A DNA stretch of 64,000 nucleotides, from positions 62,001 through 126,000 of the forward strand of contig NZ_JAFEIG010000014.1 in NCBI RefSeq assembly GCF_017495225.1, given 5' to 3'. Below are positions 45,243-55,900 of the stretch, piece by piece. This DNA comes from Daejeonella sp. (GTDB lineage Bacteria; Bacteroidota; Bacteroidia; Sphingobacteriales; Sphingobacteriaceae). Within the stretch, counting starts at the first letter, position 1. Each line of letters starts with the position of its first letter. The translations under genes and the position numbers were made by a program. The notes beneath the pieces are model-generated. The model made no database searches. It saw only the letters and a list, made by a program, of their open reading frames with translations, and had not been told where the DNA came from.

Positions 45243-47725
45243 TGCTTGAGTTTAATGAAAATGAAGGCATTGTTCGAAAGACAATTTTTATTGAGGTAAT
45301 TCTACCATTAGCAATTTCCAAAACCTATACGTACCGTGTTCCACATGAATTAGTGGAAAATATTGCCATTGGAAAGCGCGTAGTTGTGCAATTTGGTCGT
45401 AGTAAAATTTATACTGCTATTATTTGCCTGATTACTGAAACACCACCGGCACTTTATGAAGCAAAATATATCATAGATGTTCTTGATAATGAGCCCATTG
45501 TTAATGAGTATCAGTTAAAATTATGGCAATGGATGTCGGATTATTACCTCTGCCATCTGGGTGAAGTGATGCAAGCTGCGCTTCCCTCTGCCTTAAAACT
45601 TGCCAGTGAAACTAGAATTGTCCTCAATACTTCTGAAGAAATTGACAAGAGTATCTTATCCGATAAGGAGTTCCTAATTGTTGATGCTCTTGAGCTTCAT
45701 CCTGAGTTAAGTGTGAGCGATATCAGTAAGCTTCTAGGACAAAAGACGGTCTTTCCATTGCTTAGGGCACTTTTTGAGAAGAATGTAATCATCATCTCTG
45801 AAGAAATATCCGATAAATTTAAACCTAAAAAGAAGGCTTTTATCATTCTAAATCCTCAATACAAAGAAGCAGAAAATAGAAAGGCTTTATTTGAAGTATT
45901 AGAGCGTGCCCCAAAGCAATTAGAGGTCTTACTCGCATACTTCAAGCTTGAAAAACAACAAGATGAGATTTCTAAAGCAGATCTTATTGAGACATCTGGG
46001 ACTTCTGCTTCTGTTATTAAAGCATTGATTGATAAGGAGATATTTATCCAAGAGGATAAGGTGGTTAGTCGTTTAAGTTCAGTTGATCTAGAAGATATCC
46101 GCAACTTTGAACTAAATGAGGCTCAGTCTTATGCTCTTCAAGAAACGGAGCAATTACTCAATGAAAAGGGGGTGGTTTTACTCTATGGTGAAACATCATC
46201 TGGCAAGACTCAAATTTACATTCGTTTGATTGAGCAAATGTTGCTTAAAGGGGATCAAACATTATACCTTCTTCCTGAAATTGCCTTAACTACCCAGGTT
46301 ATAGAGCGCTTGAGAGAGCATTTTGGCGGACAAATTGGTGTTTATCATTCTAAATTTAATGATAATGAGCGTGCAGAGGTATGGCAAAAGGTTTTAAAAG
46401 GGGAGTATAAAATCGTTTTGGGTGCCCGCTCATCTATTTTCCTGCCTTTTAAGAATTTAGGTTTAATTGTAGTAGATGAAGAGCATGAATCTTCCTATAA
46501 GCAATATGATCCTGCTCCACGATATCATGCGAGAGATACCGCAATTTATCTAGCACATTTACATAAAGCTAAAATTGTTTTGGGATCAGCCACTCCAAGT
46601 ATGGAGAGTTTTTATAATGCAAAAATCAAAAAATACGGTCTAGTTACTCTAAAGGGACGTTTTGGAGGGGTTAAATCTCCTTTAATTGAAGTGGTTAGTA
46701 TTGCTGAAGAGACTAAGCGAAAAACCATGCAATCGCATTTTACGTCGGTTTTAATTAAAGAAATTAAAGAAGCTTTGGAGCGGAAAGAGCAAGTTATTTT
46801 ATTTCAAAATCGCCGTGGTTATACTCCCGTTTTATTATGTACTACCTGCGGATATACTCCAAAATGTATTAATTGTGATGTGAGCTTAACTTTTCATAAA
46901 AGCAGTGCCAAGCTACATTGCCATTATTGCGGATATAAGCAGGATATCTTAAACGCTTGTCCCGCTTGTGGTTCTACACGAATAGAACAAAAGGGCTTCG
47001 GTACCGAAAAAATTGAGGATGAGCTGCAGCGGATATTTGAAAATGCGCGTATAGCACGTATGGATCTTGATTCAACACGTACTCGTAACAGTTTTCAAGT
47101 GCTTTTAAATGATTTTGAGGAAGGTAAGATTGATATTTTGGTCGGGACTCAAATGGTTGCAAAGGGCTTAGATTTTGGAAATGTGACTACCATTGGCATT
47201 ATAAGTGCAGATAGCATGTTAAATTATCCTGATTTCAGGGCTTTTGAGCGAAGTTATCAGATGCTTGCACAAGTATCCGGTCGCGCAGGCAGACGTGCAA
47301 AGCAGGGTAAAGTGATTATTCAGGCTTATGATACATCCCACAGGATTATAAGTCAAGTGATTAAAAATAATTACGAAGAAATGTTCGATACAGAGATTTT
47401 GGAGCGTAGAAATTTCCATTATCCACCACTTTATCGCTTAATTCAGCTGGATGTGAAGCATAAGGATATCTCAAAACTTGTTGTAATTGCAAATTCATTG
47501 GCTAAAATATTAAGAGCGCAATTTGGGGATCGTGTTTTAGGTCCTGAAGCTCCAATGATTAGTAGAATTCGTAATTATTACATCCAAACTATTTTAATTA
47601 AGGTTGAAAGGGAAGGAGTGTCGATTCAAAAAATCAAAGAAGCGCTTCAACAAATTTTGATTCACTTTGATAGTCAGCCAGTTAATAAAGGCGTTTATAT
47701 GCATATTGATGTTGATCCTTATTAA
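45242..47725 (+). CDS. priA: Primosomal replication protein N' (PriA helicase)
   Basis: Superfamily 2 helicase that reloads the replisome at stalled forks. It has the N-terminal DNA-binding domain (AISKTYTYRVP), Walker A GETSSGKT, the DEEH box VVDEEHESSYKQ, a zinc region with paired Cys (CTTCGYTPKCINC, CHYCGY, CPACGS), and helicase motifs ILVGTQMVAKGLDFGNV and QVSGRAGR. The 827-residue length is normal for Bacteroidota. It is coupled to the upstream DUF423 gene. Confidence 0.95.
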   Translation: MLEFNENEGIVRKTIFIEVILPLAISKTYTYRVPHELVENIAIGKRVVVQFGRSKIYTAIICLITETPPALYEAKYIIDVLDNEPIVNEYQLKLWQWMSDYYLCHLGEVMQAALPSALKLASETRIVLNTSEEIDKSILSDKEFLIVDALELHPELSVSDISKLLGQKTVFPLLRALFEKNVIIISEEISDKFKPKKKAFIILNPQYKEAENRKALFEVLERAPKQLEVLLAYFKLEKQQDEISKADLIETSGTSASVIKALIDKEIFIQEDKVVSRLSSVDLEDIRNFELNEAQSYALQETEQLLNEKGVVLLYGETSSGKTQIYIRLIEQMLLKGDQTLYLLPEIALTTQVIERLREHFGGQIGVYHSKFNDNERAEVWQKVLKGEYKIVLGARSSIFLPFKNLGLIVVDEEHESSYKQYDPAPRYHARDTAIYLAHLHKAKIVLGSATPSMESFYNAKIKKYGLVTLKGRFGGVKSPLIEVVSIAEETKRKTMQSHFTSVLIKEIKEALERKEQVILFQNRRGYTPVLLCTTCGYTPKCINCDVSLTFHKSSAKLHCHYCGYKQDILNACPACGSTRIEQKGFGTEKIEDELQRIFENARIARMDLDSTRTRNSFQVLLNDFEEGKIDILVGTQMVAKGLDFGNVTTIGIISADSMLNYPDFRAFERSYQMLAQVSGRAGRRAKQGKVIIQAYDTSHRIISQVIKNNYEEMFDTEILERRNFHYPPLYRLIQLDVKHKDISKLVVIANSLAKILRAQFGDRVLGPEAPMISRIRNYYIQTILIKVEREGVSIQKIKEALQQILIHFDSQPVNKGVYMHIDVDPY

Positions 47726-47777
47726 AAAACATTCTTATTTTTCTGACTAATTAATTTCCATAAACAAGCAATAAGCG

Positions 47778-47785
47778 TATTTTTG
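47778..47785 (+). promoter_or_regulatory. Candidate -7 element for pcm
   Basis: TATTTTTG matches TAnnTTTG exactly, 7 bases before the pcm start codon, which would give an almost leaderless message. No TTTG was found at the -33 position. Confidence 0.3.
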
Positions 47786-47792
47786 TGTACAG

Positions 47793-48449
47793 ATGGCACA
47801 TAAATTAGTTGATAGATACCGCGAGAAGGGGGCAAGGAAAAAGTTGGTGGAATATCTCAGAGAGCGGGGTATCGCCGATGAAAATGTGTTAAATGCCATT
47901 GGGAAAGTCCCGCGCCACTATTTCTTTGACGAAACCTTCTGGAATCAAGCATATAAGGATATCGCATTTCCAATCGGCGATGGACAGACTATCTCTCAGC
48001 CCTATACCGTGGCCTATCAAACAGAGCTATTGCACATCAAATCGGGTGATAAGGTATTGGAAATAGGAACGGGTTCTGGCTATCAAACCTGTATTTTAAT
48101 CGAATTGGGAGCTAAAGTCTTCACCATTGAAAGGCAAGAAAATCTTTATAATCGTACACGTCAGGTTTTGCCTCATATAGGTTATCAAGCAGAGTTTTTT
48201 TATGGAGATGGATCTAAGGGAATCGCAGAACATGCACCTTATGATAAAATAATTGTTACGGCAGGAGCACCACTTGTCCCAGAAATACTCTTAAAACAAT
48301 TAAAAATAGGCGGTATTTTGGTAATTCCTGTCGGGGATGAAAAATCACAGAAAATGATTACCGTTTTAAGAGTTGGTGAAAACGATTTTGAGCGATATGT
48401 TTTAGACACCTTCCGATTTGTACCGCTGGTGGGGGAGAAGGCTTGGTAA
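47793..48449 (+). CDS. pcm: Protein-L-isoaspartate O-methyltransferase
   Basis: SAM-dependent repair methyltransferase acting on L-isoaspartyl residues of aged proteins. Family marks are VPRHYFFDETFWNQAY, GDGQTISQPYTVAYQTELL, the SAM loop VLEIGTGSGYQTCIL and APYDKIIVTAGAP. The 218 residues are usual. A repeat array begins two bases after its stop codon. Confidence 0.94.
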   Translation: MAHKLVDRYREKGARKKLVEYLRERGIADENVLNAIGKVPRHYFFDETFWNQAYKDIAFPIGDGQTISQPYTVAYQTELLHIKSGDKVLEIGTGSGYQTCILIELGAKVFTIERQENLYNRTRQVLPHIGYQAEFFYGDGSKGIAEHAPYDKIIVTAGAPLVPEILLKQLKIGGILVIPVGDEKSQKMITVLRVGENDFERYVLDTFRFVPLVGEKAW

Positions 48450-48450
48450 G

Positions 48451-48548
48451 TTATCAGTTGTAAGTTATCAGTTGTCAGTTATCGGTTATCAGTTGTCAGT
48501 TATCGGTTGTCAGTTGTCAGTTGACTGTTGTTAGTTGGCAGTTATCGG
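48451..48548 (+). repeat. Degenerate tandem array of TTATCAGTTGTCAG units
   Basis: About 98 bases built from the 7-base words TTATCAG, TTGTCAG, TTATCGG and TTGTTAG, directly after the pcm stop. The phase of 7 is kept through about 14 words with some changes. It has no spacer structure and no open frame. It resembles the heptamer repeats seen in several bacterial genomes. Confidence 0.8.
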
Positions 48549-48824
48549 ATTCTCGTTAATATAGACATTGATTCTTGATTATTAATAATTAGCAAAGAAT
48601 AAAGACAAATTCAAATAACTGAATATGGTTATATTCATTGAGTTAGGCAAAGAATAAGGACTGAAAATGTCTAAAAATGTTTTTTGATTTCCTAGAAGAA
48701 TACAGCTAGATTTGAATCGATTTTAATCGTCTCTTTTGCTTTGAAGGGCAAGGAGCTTAATGACAATGACACAGTTAATTGAGCACTACCTTAAAAAAAA
48801 CCTAAACATTATTTTAATTAGTTT
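48549..48824. other. Intergenic spacer with two imperfect direct repeats
   Basis: No supportable gene. TAGCAAAGAATAAAGAC (about 48591) recurs as TAGGCAAAGAATAAGGAC (about 48645). An open frame of 42 codons at 48760-48888 was rejected because it runs into repeat sequence. Confidence 0.5.
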
Positions 48825-48966
48825 ACTCTCCGCCCAGCCTGAAAACTGTCAACTGCTATCTCATATTGAATCAAAGTATATGAAATAATTCGACTAATCT
48901 TATTTTTCTTAGTAGTTCCACTCTCCGTCCAGCCTGACAACTGCTAACTGACAACTGCAAACTCAC
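48825..48966 (-). repeat. Inverted and direct copies of the heptamer repeat
   Basis: ACTCTCCGCCCAGCCTGA (48825) followed by AAACTGTCAACTGCT recurs as ACTCTCCGTCCAGCCTGA (48920) followed by CAACTGCTAACTGACAACTG. The AACTGACAACTG words are the reverse complement of the array at 48451. The second copy ends at the smpB stop codon. Confidence 0.7.
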
Positions 48967-49416
48967 CTACCTCTTCATCGCCCTACTCATCTCCAATTTC
49001 GCATCTCTATCTTTAAGGGTTTCACGTTTATCATAAATTTTCTTACCCTGGGCTAGGCCAATTTCGAGTTTAGCAAAGCCTCTTTCGGAGGTGAATATCT
49101 TTAGTGGGATGATGGTAAAGCCTTTTTCCTCAATATTTGTTCTGAGTTTTGCTAATTCTTTCTTATTTAATAGAAGTATTCTGTCACGTTTTGCTTCATG
49201 ATTATAAAATGACCCATGCGAATATTCAGCTATTTGCATGTTGCGCACATAAAGCTGTCCGTCAATAAAAGTGCAAAAAGCATCATTTATATCTGCCTTA
49301 CCCTCACGAATCGACTTGATTTCTGTCCCGAGCAACTTAATACCCGCCGTATAAGTATCTAGAATATGATACTCAAAATAAGCTCTTTTGTTTTTTATAC
49401 TGATTCCACTCCCCAT
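48967..49416 (-). CDS. smpB: SsrA-binding protein SmpB
   Basis: tmRNA-binding protein for ribosome rescue, 149 residues. The N-terminal [36 protein letters not shown], and the basic C-terminal region [16 protein letters not shown] are typical. No tmRNA gene was recognised nearby. The gene's stop touches the repeat patch between pcm and smpB. Confidence 0.95.
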   Translation of the reverse strand: MGSGISIKNKRAYFEYHILDTYTAGIKLLGTEIKSIREGKADINDAFCTFIDGQLYVRNMQIAEYSHGSFYNHEAKRDRILLLNKKELAKLRTNIEEKGFTIIPLKIFTSERGFAKLEIGLAQGKKIYDKRETLKDRDAKLEMSRAMKR

Positions 49417-49964
49417 AAGAATACAAATATCCGAAAGATTATCTACAAGAAGAACTCTTAATCTTTCGAATTGAAAACAAATTGAAAGCTTTTATGAATT
49501 GAACAGCAATATCAGTTTCATTAGTTTATCCAAAAGAGAAAAAATAATTCTTTTAAAGAAATTTTTAATCCAATTTTCAGTGTGTTTTAGTGATTTTTCT
49601 GTGAAATTCAGTTCCAAAAAATCAAATTTTCTGTTTTTCTTCGATGAATAGTAAAAAATACCCTAACAAAAAATAATCAATAATTTGGTTTTGAGGGTCT
49701 ATTTGACACTTCGAGAATTGAAAATCAAACAAATGAGTTCACAAACTTAAAATTGGACAACTTTTAAGTATTTGTACTCATTTTTATTAACTATAATCCT
49801 CAAATTTGCAGGCGTTTGTGAAAAGCATGTGATTTAAAGGAGATCACAAATAAATTATCCTTTAAATTAATTTTTTATTGCTGTAATTATAATAAAGCTC
49901 TGGATTCGGGGTACAATATAGTAAAGTATTTTTAAATTAAAATTATTAATTAAAAAAATAATAA
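49417..49964. other. Long upstream region of the giant adhesin gene
   Basis: 548 bases without a supportable gene, divergent between smpB and the adhesin. It contains a wide dyad TGTGAT-N9-ATCACA at 49828-49848 and a very AT-rich run before the start codon. No consensus promoter of the TTTG/TAnnTTTG kind was found, which suggests regulated transcription from elsewhere in this region. Confidence 0.5.
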
Positions 49965-52900
49965 ATGTATCAATTAAAAATTTATTTAACTTCATTATTG
50001 GTTTTAGTTATGTTTGGACTAGGTTTTGCTCAAACAATACCTGTTTCAAGTTTTACGGTAGATCCTTCTGTAAATGCAACTTGTCTTTCCAATGGTTCCA
50101 TTAAAGTAAATATCCCAGCACCTACTAGTCCGAATACTTATGAGACTGGTTGGCTTGTAGAATTATGGAATTTGACTAATACAAACTCTACTGCCTCAAG
50201 TCAGGCTGTTCCTGCTAATGGAGGTGTCGTTACTTTTAGTAGTTTGTCTGCTGCAAACTATAGAGTTATTGTAAAAAATGCATCTTCTACCTCGCTTACA
50301 CCAGTTGAAAGGACAATTACTACTTCTTATGTATTAATGGATGTTCCTAACGCTTCCATTATCGCCACTGCTCCAGGTTGTTCTGCTGGGACCGATGGGA
50401 CTTTAAAACTTAGCGTAACGGGTGGGGTAGGTCCTTTTATCTATTCATTAAAATCTACGGATCCTATTACTAAGGCAGTGATAGCCGGTGGGACAAATAT
50501 CGTTTCGGCGTCTACTAATGATAGGACATTTACATTTACTGGATTGAAAGATGGGGACCATGTGACTTATACCATCACAGATGCATGTGGAACACTTATT
50601 AAAGCGGACAGATTTTTAGCTAAGAATACTGCTGCTGATTTGAAGTTCGCTCTAATGGAATCTAACTTCTTTAGAGAATGTACTACACTTCCTGATGGTA
50701 GCACCACTGATTGTAACGCTATGAAGATGTTTATCAATCTGGATATCAGTACCATGACTGCTGATAGACTTGCGAGCATTCAGATCCCAGGTAATTCTAC
50801 CATTAAAATTAATGGAACAGTTTATAATCTTACTTATGTAGGCCTTCTTCCAAGTCAAGCCTATAGGTTTACCTATGATGCCGCGGCTGTTGGTCGTCCG
50901 GCTTTAAACAATAATGATCTTATTGAGCTTTCTTTCAATTGGGGATGTAAAACTTTGAAGAAAACCATGAGTGTGCCTATGCCACTTAACGCTTTTGGTA
51001 TCACTGCAACTCCACGAATAAGCCCGACAACCTGTCAAATTGAATATTCTATTTCTGTATTTGGATCTGGTGGTAACCCTGATCGTAGCATTTTTTATTG
51101 TCCGGCTACATCTAAGATAAAAATTGAGCGAGTTATTTCTGGTGGGAATGTACAAGTTTTTCCTACAAGTGGTGAATGGGGAAGTTTTCCTAGTGCTAAC
51201 CAGAACGATATGTTCACTTCTATCTCTGTTGGTACTGCTGTACCAGATCCTGGGCTATACCGAATTACTGTTTCCGATGGTTGTCAAAATACTTTTAAGG
51301 ATATAAACATTCAAGCGGCAGCTAATCCAGTTTCTGGAATTCAGATAGGTATCATCAATGGTGTTTCAGAAGGGACAGCTGGAATTAGCTTCGGCGGAAT
51401 GTCAAATGGATTGGAGTATAAGGTTAAAATTACACCTAATGGTGCTACCCCCCCTACATCCATTACCGTACAATCAGGTACTGCACCTTTGGATTATACT
51501 GCTCCAGCAAAAACTATAACTTTCCCTTTTGAAGCATCTTTTACTGGTCCTATAGATATTATAGATCTTCCTATAGGGTCATACAAAGTTGAATTGTCTC
51601 CAATAATTACGGGTGGTCCTTCAGGTGTTGTTTGTTCTGGTGGAGTTGCCAAAACGCAAAACGTAAATCTGGTAAATGGAGCTTCCTATAATCCTACTTT
51701 TTCTGTTGTTGAAGCTTGTGCAAATAGTAATTTAATTAACTATGCTTTAAATCCTCAAAATGCATTAAACCCAACTGGAGTTGCATTATTCAAAATAAAT
51801 TCGAACGGTACTGAAACACAAATTGCTACTAATAGTTCTCCTTCTGGTCAGTTCTCTAATCTAGCAAGTGGTGATTATTCTCTACGTTTTTCAAGGGGAG
51901 GAAATTCTTTTTATTCAGCGCTGCATAAAAGAAGAGGGACTTTTTCATATACCAAAAAACTCACAATCGCACCTTCTTCACCTATTAATCTAGGTATTAC
52001 TACTGTTTTTTGTGATCCTGCAAGTACAAGTTCAAATTCAGGAAATATTAGTGTTACAGTTGCTTCAGGGACATTGATTTATCCGCTAACCATGACTTTA
52101 TATGATGTCACTAGGACTAATGTTGTACGTGCCACTGTTACTTTGGCATCCCCAGTTAAAGAGCATGTATTCTCTGGACTTGCAGCAGGTAATTATATTG
52201 TTAATGTTGTGAGTGCTTGTTCTGGACTTGATTTTAATGTTGAACTAAGTACGGTTAACTCGCCACCAATGGCAACTGCTTCTAATTTGCCAATATGTAA
52301 GGGTGCTTCTACTAATTTGTCGGCAGATAATGCTACTAACTCACTTTATAATATTGAATGGTTTATTTTAAATTCAAATGGCACATTAGGTACAAAAGTT
52401 GGTGAGGGAATACCTATAACGGTTAGTCCCGCAGTTACAACAGAATATAGAGGAGTATTTACATTAAAATCAATTTTTAGTTGTCCAGTAGATGATAGTT
52501 TTAATTATACATCAGATATTAAAGTTGGCGTTCCTGAAGATCCAAAATTAGATCTTGCAGTTTCGGATATTGATCTTTGTCCTGGTTCAAGTAGATCTGT
52601 CACTATTTCAAATTCAGAAAAAGACTTCAGGTATGAAATACTAGACAAACTTGGTAATTCTTATAGCCCTAAGGTTGAATTTGATGGAGATTTAAATGGA
52701 GGTGATTTAACCTTTATTCTTCCTTCTCAAGTAATACTTACTCCTGGAGAATCCTTAATGGTTCGCAGTACTCGTATTTCCTTGGGTTGTACAGGTATTT
52801 TGACTGATAAAATAAATATTTCAAAAAGTGCACTGAGTGCAAGTCTTGATGTTGAAGGGTCGGCAAGCTGCTCAAATACAGCGGGTACTATTACCATCAA

Positions 52901-55900
52901 AGCTGCTCAAGCAGGGGTTACCTATACGGTTTTAAAAGCAGGACAGCCCTTATCTCCATCTCTTAGTGGCGTTGGAACTGGAGCTGATCTTAACTTAAGC
53001 GTTCCTGCTTCTAATTTAACTGCTGCAACAAACGAATTCTCTATTCGCGCTTCTGGTTCAGGATGTAATGATGTAGAATTAAGCGAAAAAGCAATTATTA
53101 CCATTCTTCAAGTCCCAACAACTTCTGAATTAGTTCATGCTGTATGTGGCGAGAAAAAAGGTAAGATTGTGCTTAGCGCGACTGGTGGAAGTGGTAATTA
53201 TGAATATAGTATTGATAATAGCACTTGGTTTGCCAGCAATACATTTACTGAATTAAATCCAGGTACTTACACAGTTTATGTAAAAGATTTAACACTTAAT
53301 TGTACCGTTCAAAGTACTGTAGAGATATTAAACCACTGCATTGAAATAACAAAAACTAGTACAACAGATCCGAATAACTATCAAAAGGAAGGTGATGTAT
53401 TAAGCTATTCAATAAGTGTTAAGAATAATGGTACGGCTGATTTAAGCAGTATTATTGTAAAAGATCCACTTACGGGAATGGATGAGACTATTGCTTCACT
53501 GGCGGTAGGTGCTGTTCAAAGCTTTACAACAAATTATACTATCACAGCAGCTGATGAGGGTAAAGAAAAAGTAGATAATACAGCCACGGCTACATTTAGT
53601 TATGAAAGTGTTGATTATGAGAAAAGTGCAAGTGCATCAGTTCCGAACGGATTTGTAATTGATGATTTAGACTGTTCTGCCAATTCATACAGTATTTCAG
53701 CAGGTATTGCTACTACACTAGACGTACTGATTCCATATACAGGTGGTACTGCTGCTTCCTACCCGGCTGGTCAGACAATAAATTTAGGAAATGGTACGCT
53801 CACTGCTACACTTCAGGCTGGAACAATCAATCCAAGTGGAGGTAATTTGGTTTACCGAGTAGAAGGAGTTTCAGCTACAAATAATAAAGTTATTTTACCT
53901 GTTGTATTTGGGGGTAAATCATGTACAGTAGAAATCTTAATCCTTGAGCCAAACGTTTCCTCAATCGATTTCACTGTAAATACTTATAACGATAAGAATA
54001 AAAATTGTGTTAGAGATGCAGGAGAATCGCAAAGCGATGTAAATACCAATGGATTATTTATAAAGATTTATGATCTAGATAATAAGTTAGTTTATTCTAA
54101 TGCTGCCCTTTCTGGTCAGTTTGATGTTCAGAGTTTCAACGGACTAAGTGATGTGATTTATTATTACATTATTGATACGAACAATACTGAAGCTGATACA
54201 ACACCAAATGTTTTAAAAGGCTGGACTACAGGTATGCCTGCTCCATCTTTGAAACGTTATTTCCACTTATCGGCGGGAACGATATACTTTAATACTACCC
54301 CAGTAAGTAATCTTTCGGCTTCTTCGTGGAGCGCTGATTTGCAAACTATTTGTATGAGTCAGGAAGAGGGTAGCATTACTTCTCTAGACTGTGCTAATGC
54401 AGTATTTTCAGCAGCAATAAGAAAAGATGAGGTAGCTTCAGGCACTTTATCTGTAAATTATACAGGAGCTAATGGGGGCTTTTATGGCGCTCAAACATTA
54501 AGTTCAACAGGAATTACGGGTTTAACAGCAACATTAAATGCCGGCTCTTTCAGTGCAGGCTCAGGTACGCTAAGTTTCACTTTAAGTGGCACTGCAACAG
54601 TTGGAGGGACTGGTAAATTTAGCTTGAGTATCGGCGGACAAAGCTGCGAGATTAATTTTACAGTTCAAGTGCCGGGTTTAAACATCAAGAAAGAAGCTAA
54701 GCAAAGTTCATTCAAGTTGCCAGGCGAAATCTTGGAATATGTTATCACAGTTGAAAATACTGGTACTGCAGACTTGTCAAATATTCAAGTTACAGATCCG
54801 CTAACAGGTATGAATGAAACGATTGTTAGCCTTGCTGCAGGTCAAAGTAAAGCACTTACAACCAATTATACTGTTAAGCAATCAGATTTAGATGCCGGCA
54901 AAATTGATAATACAGCAAAAGCAGCTTATACCTTTGCTGGAGAAGCGAAAGAGCTAACAGCTAATAAATTGCTTAATGCAATCTACCCAAGCATTACTAT
55001 TGCTAAAGAGGCTACAAAAAGCTCTTACAAAGCGGTAGGTGATTTGTTGAACTATACCATTACCGTTAATAATACGGGTGCTATCGATTTAACAAATATT
55101 CAAGTAACAGATCCACTTACTGGTATGGATCAAACGATTTCTAGCCTTGCAGCAGGTGAAAGTAAAGTACTTACAACCACTTATACTGTTAAGAAATCAG
55201 ATTTAGATGCAGGTAAAATTGATAATACGGCAAAAGCATCTTTCACTTATGGTGGCAAAGCCCAAGAGAAAACTGCTACTAAGACAGTGAATGCAGTTTA
55301 CCCAACAGTTAGTATTATTAAAAAGGCTACTCAGGCAAGTTTTAGTCTTGTAGGCGATGTATTAGAATATACTATTACGGTTAAAAATACAGGAAATGTG
55401 GATTTAGTAAACATTAAAGTTAGCGATCCTCTTACAGGTATGAATCAAACAATTTCTAATCTTTCAATTGGAGAAAGTAAGATTTTTAACACTAGCTATA
55501 CTGTAAAGCAAGCTGATATAGATGCCGGAAAAGTAGATAATACAGCCAAGCTTGACTATCCTTTTGATGGTACTAACTATAATCCATCAGTAATTGAAAC
55601 TGTTAATTTTGTTAAGCCTAAATCTCTTATTGAAGCTTCAAATGATGATTATAGTAATAAGCCATTAAATATTCTTGAAAGTGGCAAATTAGGTAATGTG
55701 CTTATTAATGATAAGTTGAACGGTATTACTGTTAAAGCTTCGGAGGTTAATGCTACTATTTCTAGTACAGGAGGTTTAACTGGCTTGAGTATCGATGCGG
55801 ATGGAAATATGAATATTCCAATTGGCTCAGCAGCTGGCACATACACAATTAAGTATAGCATTTGTGAAAAAAGTGATCCAAGTAATTGTTCGGAAGCTAG

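Noticed and set aside
48451..48548. Possible CRISPR array
   Set aside because: The units are only 7 bases, contiguous and degenerate, with no spacers and no cas genes in the window.
48760..48888. Open frame of 42 codons on the plus strand preceded by AAGGAGC
   Set aside because: It runs into the ACTCTCCG/AACTGTCAACTG repeat, has no recognisable domain, and the apparent ribosome site is uncommon in this genome.
49828..49848. TGTGAT-N9-ATCACA dyad upstream of the adhesin as a Crp site
   Set aside because: The spacing between half-sites is too wide for a Crp/Fnr-family operator (N6 expected between TGA and TCA); kept only as a note in the intergenic entry.
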